From an uncultured Prevotellaceae bacterium (GTDB lineage: Bacteria; Bacteroidota; Bacteroidia; Bacteroidales; Muribaculaceae): a stretch of DNA of 64,000 nt. Both the position numbers and the translations under genes were made by a program. Numbering within the stretch: position 1 is the first letter of the stretch; each line of letters starts with the position of its first letter. Positions 58,254 through 64,000 of the stretch are shown here, piece after piece. The DNA is taken from the NCBI GenBank assembly GCA_900317325.1, contig ONGE01000006.1, positions 37,798-101,797 on the forward strand. The letters are read 5' to 3'. The notes below the pieces were generated by a model. That model was not told the origin of the DNA and did no database searches. It saw only the letters and a list, made by a program, of their open reading frames with translations.

Positions 58254-58802
58254 TTACTTTGGATATCTATTTCTAATATTAATCGCCTCTTCAACCCAGT
58301 AATCAATATTATTTTCGATGTACTCATAAACATCTTTACTTGAATAAAATGGGGGATTATAGGCTTTGCATATATGGCTCAAGTTTATCTCATTATTATC
58401 AATTGGCCACCGACTATTATTTATATAATTTATCGTCCTGTCAATGCAGAAGTTCTCAAAGGGATTTTCTCCTTTGAAATCCTGCAATCCTAAAATATTT
58501 TTTAAGTTATGTATATAGATACCAACTATGCCTTTGCCTTCTTTCCAGGCATGTTCTATCTCATAATTACACCACTTTCGTGATGCGGTTTCTGAGCCAA
58601 TTAACACAACTACACAAGACCTATAATACATAGCATTATTGATCCATCGTTTAATTGATTGATCGCCATTCCGCTTCACTTCCTCCCATTCGTTTGAGGA
58701 AACAGGAGTGTTCCCTTCTAGAACACCAATATTTTTCACTTGTGCTGCTCGCCAACTATCTCTTGCGTAGTGAAAACTATAAAAAACTTGTCTTTTTGCC
58801 AT
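58254..58802 (-). CDS. ThsB-like TIR domain protein (TIR-C)
   Basis: A 182-residue protein of the TIR-like PF08937 (DUF1863) group, to which Thoeris ThsB belongs. It has the family start KRQVFYSFHYARDSWRAAQV, then VVVLIGSETASRKWCNYEIE with the putative catalytic Glu81. In Thoeris such proteins sense phage and make a cyclic ADP-ribose type signal from NAD. The start is ATG 58802, since the longer frame uses TTG. It is the last gene of the four-gene operon, 15 nt after TIR-B. No ThsA is encoded nearby. Confidence 0.85.
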   Translation of the reverse strand: MAKRQVFYSFHYARDSWRAAQVKNIGVLEGNTPVSSNEWEEVKRNGDQSIKRWINNAMYYRSCVVVLIGSETASRKWCNYEIEHAWKEGKGIVGIYIHNLKNILGLQDFKGENPFENFCIDRTINYINNSRWPIDNNEINLSHICKAYNPPFYSSKDVYEYIENNIDYWVEEAINIRNRYPK

Positions 58803-58817
58803 ATGCAAATGGTAGTC

Positions 58818-59525
58818 TTAATTATTCTCTTCGATTGTTTTCAAATTCTTTTTAATATCGTATGCATCTATATTTGCCTTAATTTTTTCCATTCGTTGTA
58901 AATTACCTTCAATATCAGAAACAAAATCATCCCATTTCACACTTGGAATATAAGAACATTCACCTGTTTCTGGTCGGCTATTTACTGCATGATATGGACA
59001 TGTTGAATAAGTAGGATAATATCGATTAAACATATTAACAGATAAGACTTTAAATAATCTTCCTGTCATCAATGTACGGGTATTGCAATAAGGACATGTG
59101 TGCTCTTTAATATAATATTCATAACTATTGTTTGCATCAGGAAGAACTATTGCCATAACGGCATTAGTTTTACTAGTTCTACCATCCCTTGATTGCTCTC
59201 TTAAAGAATAAGAGATTTCCCATGGAATCCACTGGTCTATTTCTGGCAGATGTGGATCTTTCATGTTTGGTGAAATTAAAACAAGAGTTATAGAACTATC
59301 GTATATTTTGTCACCAAGAACAGATTGGATAGTTGCATCTTCCAAAACGCTCATATCTTCTCCATCCTTCTCTCCCTTATTTATATTCTCTTCACCGATT
59401 AGCTCCTGTAACTTGTCAACATAATCACGAACTCTAGTTTTTCGATTCTGAAAATACCAAATATGATACATTGGCCGCACATCTGTGTCTTTATATTTGT
59501 ATGAAATAAAAATTTTCCGGCCCAT
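58818..59525 (-). CDS. TIR domain protein with Cys motif (TIR-B)
   Basis: A 235-residue protein with a TIR-like N-terminal domain (about 1-125): KIFISYKYKDTDVRP, SSITLVLISPNM, and WIPWEISYSL with Glu103 at the expected catalytic site. A second part (about 125-235) contains TCPYCNTRTL and a later CPYH, perhaps a zinc-binding loop. It differs clearly from the other two TIR proteins in the operon. It starts 3 nt after the membrane-protein gene. Confidence 0.78.
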   Translation of the reverse strand: MGRKIFISYKYKDTDVRPMYHIWYFQNRKTRVRDYVDKLQELIGEENINKGEKDGEDMSVLEDATIQSVLGDKIYDSSITLVLISPNMKDPHLPEIDQWIPWEISYSLREQSRDGRTSKTNAVMAIVLPDANNSYEYYIKEHTCPYCNTRTLMTGRLFKVLSVNMFNRYYPTYSTCPYHAVNSRPETGECSYIPSVKWDDFVSDIEGNLQRMEKIKANIDAYDIKKNLKTIEENN

Positions 59526-59528
59526 ATA

Positions 59529-59957
59529 CTAACATGCTATAGTTATACAATCCTTATATTTCAATATAAGCCCACCCAGAATCAGCAAAACCACAATAAT
59601 GCCATAGAGCCATCCTATCGTTTTCGAAAAGAAAGTACTCCAAAGACAACATCTGCAAGTAGTGTAATTATCAATTGGCATCGCGAATAAAGGTATCGTT
59701 GAGTCATCAGGCAAAATATCATTGTATAGTTCCCTAAATTTCCTCTCCTGCTGAAGATAGAAAGCATCTAAATACCAGAAAAGCGTTGTTGGAATTATTG
59801 CAACGAATACATAAGATACATTGTTAGTATTTGCATATAAAGCGAGTAAGGCTGATAAAATAGTAATCATCCATCCCTTTATGTGGAATGAGTTTGAATT
59901 CATTCGATTAATGATGTTCTGAATAAACTCTAAATGTTTAATCTTTTCCTGTTTCAT
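59529..59957 (-). CDS. Small membrane protein of the TIR operon
   Basis: A 142-residue protein with a short cytoplasmic helix (KIKHLEFIQNIINRMNSNSF), two close TM segments (about 29-43 and 50-68), a loop with CRCC, and a third TM near the end (about 113-132). The shape recalls SLATT-type membrane effectors that pair with signalling defence systems, but this is not a firm family call. Its start overlaps the TIR-A stop (ATGA). A long frame beginning with TTG 59969 is less likely. Confidence 0.65.
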   Translation of the reverse strand: MKQEKIKHLEFIQNIINRMNSNSFHIKGWMITILSALLALYANTNNVSYVFVAIIPTTLFWYLDAFYLQQERKFRELYNDILPDDSTIPLFAMPIDNYTTCRCCLWSTFFSKTIGWLYGIIVVLLILGGLILKYKDCITIAC

Positions 59958-60553
59958 GATTTTAACCAATCATTTAGTTTTGTTATTACTCTGATTCCAT
60001 CTTTGTTGAAGTGGCACACATAATATCCACGTTCAACATGACTGCCATTAGTATACGTCTCTGATCCATCACAATAAGTAATGAATGGATAAATTTGCAT
60101 ATATTCATTTCCTTTATATTGGAAATCATTCGCCCCTCTTTCTTTCACTGGGAATAAAGCAATTCTATCTTTATCAAATTTGTCTGCATCGCCATATCCT
60201 AATTCCCAATTACACCACTTTGACTCCACTGCATCATCTGTAGCAAGCAGAATAAAACGATCGCTCATTTTTATAACCTTTTTTATTCTTTTTGCTGTTT
60301 CACCATTTGTTTTTTCGGGCATCTTTTCATCCATACTATCTATATAGATCTCAACGTCATATAATCTTGAGAAAAAGCCAATTAATCCTTTGAGATCTTC
60401 TAAATCACTATGTTTATGAGATAAAAAGACAGAAGTCTTGCTAGAATAGGTACTCCCTTCAGAGAAACTCTTTGTTGTCATTCGAGCTTCATTCAGCTTA
60501 CTGTCAGTAATCTTATAGTTATTTAAGTAACCTCTTTCAAAAACTGAAATCAT
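59954..60553 (-). CDS. TIR domain protein (TIR-A)
   Basis: A 199-residue protein with a TIR domain (about 40-165): SVFLSHKHSDLEDL, then VEIYIDSMDEKMP, then DRFILLATDDAVESKWCNWELGYGD with Glu117 at the NADase site. It is the first gene of the operon, behind a well-spaced promoter and a roughly 93-nt leader. It probably cleaves NAD or makes a signal from it. Met25 is an alternative start. Confidence 0.85.
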   Translation of the reverse strand: MISVFERGYLNNYKITDSKLNEARMTTKSFSEGSTYSSKTSVFLSHKHSDLEDLKGLIGFFSRLYDVEIYIDSMDEKMPEKTNGETAKRIKKVIKMSDRFILLATDDAVESKWCNWELGYGDADKFDKDRIALFPVKERGANDFQYKGNEYMQIYPFITYCDGSETYTNGSHVERGYYVCHFNKDGIRVITKLNDWLKS

Positions 60554-60652
60554 AATATCATTTATTTACATAACTTTTTTGTTGGAAAGACTGAATGCAG
60601 TTGTTTCCTTATTTTTACAATATCTGTAAAGAAATTGGTCATTTTACATGTG

Positions 60653-60684
60653 CAAAGATAACATTTTTCTGTAAAACTACCAAA
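60653..60684 (-). promoter_or_regulatory. Promoter of the triple-TIR operon
   Basis: On the minus strand TTTG (60681-60684) and TATCTTTG (60653-60660) are exactly 20 bp apart. The position argues that the overlapping open frame at 60562-60789 is not a gene. Confidence 0.7.
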
Positions 60685-61183
60685 TACATTCTTTGTGCTA
60701 TTTTTATTTGCATGATAGTTTGTTGTCCGTATTTCAGTTTTCTTAATATTCCCCAATGAAAGACTCATAATAAGTTGGTTCTTCGGCATTGCCTTTTCAA
60801 AATTTGAGTAAAGCTGTCAAATAATACAAACCCATATCTATCACGATTGTCAAGATACTATCATTTTGAAAACTTTAGCGCAACATTAAAGCCTATTTTA
60901 AGGATAATTTGTAAATTTACGACTATCAATTAATCGTAATACAAAACGAGAATCAAGAAACGTAGTAAACTGTTACAGATGATGAACCATTTTCATTGCG
61001 TCAATTGGATTGTGAACTCGATGCGTTCACAATTGAGTTGAATCCAATATCGAAGTAAAGAATTATGAGAATACAATACACATCTGACTTACACTTGGAG
61101 TTCAGTGAGAATTGGCGAGAATCAGTCGGGGCATTTTGACGGTTTTTGGTTCTATCGGTGATTAGGAATACCATCATTCAAGG

Positions 61184-61330
61184 GGAGCTTGCTCCGCCGA
61201 AAATAGGGTTATAACATCGAGCAGAGGGAAGGGAGTTTATAAAAACTCTTAGCCTAATAAGAGTTAACTTTCGTTAACACTTTAGACTGCCTCTCCTGAC
61301 GGAGTTCCTACGGGGAGCAAGCTCAGGCAG
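61184..61330. other. Hairpin-rich segment of the mobile module
   Basis: The gap between the TIR promoter and the primase-like gene has several inverted repeats: GGAGC-TT-GCTCC (61184-61195), GTTAAC-TTTC-GTTAAC (61263-61278), and CTGCCT...AGGCAG (about 61288-61330). This could be a transfer or replication origin, but no nick-site consensus is recognised. Confidence 0.3.
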
Positions 61331-61368
61331 ATGAGGATAAATTGATGCCCTTTTGGTCCTATTTTTTC

Positions 61369-62406
61369 TCATGAATCATCCTCGATAAGTTCAAGGTCAA
61401 AGTCATCGAGGAACTGCTGAAGGGCAGGATTTCGTTCAATCATTCGGGCCAAAATCATCTGCTTGGTCTCCTGCATCAGGAGGAAATCTGAGATGTCCAG
61501 ACCCGCCTCACGCTGTTCGTCGGTCGCCATCTGATCCAACACGTCAGAGATTGTAACACTCTTGCAGATGGGTTCAAGGATTTTCGATTTATCGATCCAT
61601 TTCTCTATCGCTCCAAGATCTGGCATGAGAATCACATCCCTGCCACGAAGCACCTGCATGGCATCTTCATTGAAACATCCGTTTTTCCCTCCCGTTGCCA
61701 GCCAGAGAAAATCTGGCATGAAGTGGGATGCTATCAAACAGGTCTTCTCGCTCTCCACCAACATGATTGTGGAAGATGATTTGGTAAGCAGATGCTCACC
61801 AAACAGGCATTGCTTCAGATTGAAATCAGGTAGTTTCAATTCTGAATGCACCCAGCTGACCTGCGGATGTGGTTCTTTGATACGATGCCCGTCCTTGGGA
61901 TTGTAGCCCATCATCTTTCCTGCTCGGACATTTCCATCCTTGTCTACTTGCCAATAAACAGATGCTCCTCCCCATTTCTTGACGGTACCAACCATGTAGC
62001 GTTCAATCTGATTGTTGGTGCCCTCCTTCCCGATGGTCTTGCACAGGAATTGGTACAAGGGATTGATGCCATAATGGGAAAGTGTCTTTCGCATGAGGTC
62101 AGCCGGGATATAAGACGGAGCAACAGGCTCGGCTTTTGTCCTTATCTGTGCAATGGTCTTGATTCTCCTCCAGTCGTCATCATTGTTGGGCTTCATATCC
62201 GGCTTGTCCTGGAACAAATCCTTTGGCGTATAATGGTAACCACATGAGTCCTCATGGTCACATCGTCCCACATAATCGGGAAAGGTAATCTTTCCCTCTT
62301 CATCGATATATCTGACGAAGCATTGCTTCCTGCCGCATTGTGGACAGGTTAGTTTGCTGTTTCTGCCTGACTTATATTTCTGAAGATGAAATCGGTAAGT
62401 GCTCAT
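61369..62406 (-). CDS. DUF6371-like primase/Toprim protein with zinc finger
   Basis: A 345-residue protein. The N terminus is a zinc-ribbon (LTCPQCGRKQC, about 19-29, then C-x4-C in GRCDHEDSCGYHY). The later part is Toprim-like (SSTIMLVESEKTCLIASHF, ATGGKNGCF, and VILMPDLGA). This fits the DUF6371/PG0870-type proteins of Bacteroidales mobile elements, thought to act as primase in element replication. It lies 100 nt after the DUF3987 gene. Confidence 0.8.
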   Translation of the reverse strand: MSTYRFHLQKYKSGRNSKLTCPQCGRKQCFVRYIDEEGKITFPDYVGRCDHEDSCGYHYTPKDLFQDKPDMKPNNDDDWRRIKTIAQIRTKAEPVAPSYIPADLMRKTLSHYGINPLYQFLCKTIGKEGTNNQIERYMVGTVKKWGGASVYWQVDKDGNVRAGKMMGYNPKDGHRIKEPHPQVSWVHSELKLPDFNLKQCLFGEHLLTKSSSTIMLVESEKTCLIASHFMPDFLWLATGGKNGCFNEDAMQVLRGRDVILMPDLGAIEKWIDKSKILEPICKSVTISDVLDQMATDEQREAGLDISDFLLMQETKQMILARMIERNPALQQFLDDFDLELIEDDS

Positions 62407-62506
62407 GATTATGTTCCTTTCTAGGTTGTTGAATTATGCCGTTACACTTTGGAACTTTACACTTTTACACTTTCGAAAGTGTAAAGTGTAAAATGTATCG
62501 AGTGTA

Positions 62507-63907
62507 CTAGAGTATCTTTCGGTAGGTGCCATGACCTGTTTTCTGGAGGGTTCGCTCTACGCACATCTTAGCAAGGTTCTTCTTAACAGCACTCTCACAG
62601 AGTCCTATTTCACCTCCAGCCTTGATAGCATCTGCTGTAGTGAAATCCAGTTGAACACCATCCAAGAACGATTTCTTGAGCGGTGACATGGACTCTTTCT
62701 GGACTTGAGTCTTGATTTCATGATACGATAGTTCCAGATAGTCATAAAGACTAATGGCCGCTTGAACGGAGCGCACATCAATGTGCTGCATGTGGATCTC
62801 GTCACAAGCCCATCCTAGTAGTTGAAACACCAGAGCAAGTCTGGCCACGTTGGAGTCTGCTTTCATCACCCGGCTTTCAATGAGTCTTTCGTCCTCTATC
62901 ATATTGACTTGCTCGATGAGGGTATTTTTCCATTGGGCAAAGTATTGATAGGCTTCGGCGCTCATGTCAAGGACTTTCGGCATGATGATTCCTTTCTCGT
63001 CAAAATCAGGCTCAATGGAAAGCAGCTTGTCTATCACCTGTTTCCATTTCCGATATACACTATTAACCCGATCATCTTCATGTAATCCTGCATCCTGGAT
63101 CAGTTGCATCTTGGGAATATCACGACTCTTCGGATGAAGGAACAGGATGCGGTCTATCAAACCGCTTGACACATTCTCCTTGGTGAAGAGTTCTCCGATG
63201 CGTTGCGTCTGGGTAGTACCGACAATATTGATACATGGATGGGGGATGATGATTGGAATGGGATTGCTGCAACGGGACACCTTCAACGGCTTTCCGCTAT
63301 ATGCGGTGAGCAGCTGAGTAAGCAAGGGACTGTCATTGTATCGACAGAAACTCTTGAAAAACCCCATGATTTCATCCACTAGGATGACGATGCCACGCTG
63401 GTTGTCGTTATGGATTCGCATCATGGCCTCCTGCGTAAGGTCAGAGAGGATGGTTTGGACGAGAACAGGTTTGTTCGTATCATAGGCGCCGCCATCCCTG
63501 ACTCCAGCATTATGCTCTGCATAGCGCTTGTTCTCTTCAATGAACCTACTGACCTGAAGGAAGTCATGTTCTTGAAGCGGACGATACGCATAGTCAAGTG
63601 GCGGGGTCTTGCCTTGTCCTGGTCTTCCTATCAGGATTACATACAGGGCAGGGCTACTTCTCCATGATCCACGGATACGTATCTGGCAACTGTTACCAAT
63701 GGCCGTAGCTGCAGCCGACAGCATACTCATTGCCAGATATTCCATATTAAACTGCTCAATATTGGTGACATCGAAGATGATACCCTGCAGTTTCTGAGGA
63801 AAGGCATCAAGGGGAAGACCAATGTCTTTCAGACCTATAGCCTCCCGTCGGATTCTGTTTGATAGCGCCAAAACACTTGGGCACCCTTGATCAATCCCTA
63901 CCATCAT
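62507..63907 (-). CDS. DUF3987 domain protein (helicase/ATPase-like)
   Basis: A 466-residue protein of the DUF3987 (YfjI-like) family. The P-loop is in YVILIGRPGQGKT (about 91-103), the Walker B-like part in GIVILVDEIMGFF, and an arginine-finger-type region follows. The C-terminal part (about 395-466) is a small winged-helix. With the Toprim protein it likely forms a helicase-primase unit for replication of a mobilizable element. ATG 63907 is chosen, and TTG 63913 is also possible. It overlaps the preceding gene by 17 nt. Confidence 0.82.
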   Translation of the reverse strand: MMVGIDQGCPSVLALSNRIRREAIGLKDIGLPLDAFPQKLQGIIFDVTNIEQFNMEYLAMSMLSAAATAIGNSCQIRIRGSWRSSPALYVILIGRPGQGKTPPLDYAYRPLQEHDFLQVSRFIEENKRYAEHNAGVRDGGAYDTNKPVLVQTILSDLTQEAMMRIHNDNQRGIVILVDEIMGFFKSFCRYNDSPLLTQLLTAYSGKPLKVSRCSNPIPIIIPHPCINIVGTTQTQRIGELFTKENVSSGLIDRILFLHPKSRDIPKMQLIQDAGLHEDDRVNSVYRKWKQVIDKLLSIEPDFDEKGIIMPKVLDMSAEAYQYFAQWKNTLIEQVNMIEDERLIESRVMKADSNVARLALVFQLLGWACDEIHMQHIDVRSVQAAISLYDYLELSYHEIKTQVQKESMSPLKKSFLDGVQLDFTTADAIKAGGEIGLCESAVKKNLAKMCVERTLQKTGHGTYRKIL

Positions 63908-64000
63908 CGCCAAACGGTTTGTTTTGGACTCCGAGAATCTTGTTCACATCAGATTCACGATACTTCACCTTGGAGCCTACCTTGACAGGTTTCAAGTAGC
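63891..64000 (-). CDS. Helix-turn-helix (excisionase-type) protein, partial
   Basis: Only the last 35 codons are in the window; the start lies to the right. The visible part, KPVKVGSKVKYRESDVNKIL, is the wing end of an excisionase/MerR-like domain, very like that of the tRNA-Arg element protein (VGSKVRYRREDIEAF). In Bacteroidales mobilizable elements this gene stands just before DUF3987, as here. Confidence 0.75.
   Translation of the reverse strand, partial: YLKPVKVGSKVKYRESDVNKILGVQNKPFGDDGRD

Noticed and set aside
60562-60789. Open frame of 75 residues before the TIR operon
   Set aside because: It overlaps a well-spaced promoter for the operon, and its composition is not protein-like.

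Overview
The window reads as a Bacteroidales chromosome, possibly Muribaculaceae or Prevotellaceae, though the family is not certain. The evidence is a fused SecDF, Bacteroidales-type promoters (TTTG at -33 and TAnnTTTG at -7) before most genes, secreted M6 and C10 peptidases ending in dockerin-like repeats, and a NagB-like/LmbE fusion known from this order. Positions 1-42,180 look by eye moderately GC-rich and chromosomal. After a tRNA-Leu at 42,092-42,175 the sequence turns AT-rich and is accessory DNA to the end of the window.

Layout of the chromosomal part. A phospholipid operon (psd, pssA, DUF4834) is followed by a vWA protein, an unknown protein with a charged linker, a NagB-like/LmbE fusion that lacks two catalytic residues, a CPBP protease, an esterase, a MATE exporter, superoxide dismutase, a secreted Cys/His protein, a GIN-domain lipoprotein, mscL, gap, and a rubredoxin plus reverse-rubrerythrin pair. 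A 4.5 kb integrative element (about 15,687-20,220) sits in the 3' end of a tRNA-Arg gene. It carries an integrase, an excisionase-like protein, two unknown coupled genes, iteron-like repeats, a 15-bp att duplication and paired arm-type repeats at both ends. Next come secDF, an iron-sulfur redox operon, four secreted peptidases (one C10 and three tandem M6), parA-parB, a DUF5683 protein, a LysM lytic transglycosylase and tcdA.

The island from 42,180 to beyond 64,000 is a defence and mobility region. In order it holds: a decayed AlbA_2 gene; an unrecognised three-gene operon with a membrane coiled-coil protein; a type I restriction-modification system (hsdR, hsdM, hsdS) with a tyrosine recombinase and two inverted silent hsdS cassettes, forming a shufflon; a GIY-YIG protein; a DUF2971 protein; a 22-bp-period repeat array; an AbiL/RloAB-like ATPase-Toprim pair; an operon of three different TIR proteins with one small membrane protein; and a DUF6371/DUF3987/helix-turn-helix module typical of Bacteroidales mobilizable elements, which runs off the right edge.

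The most interesting item is the triple-TIR plus membrane-protein operon (58,254-60,553). It resembles Thoeris in its TIR parts but has no recognisable ThsA. The recombinase-driven hsdS shufflon is the second. Other items worth attention are a candidate small RNA at 28,943-29,010, a tandem-repeated structured leader before parA, and the element's att/arm-site architecture.
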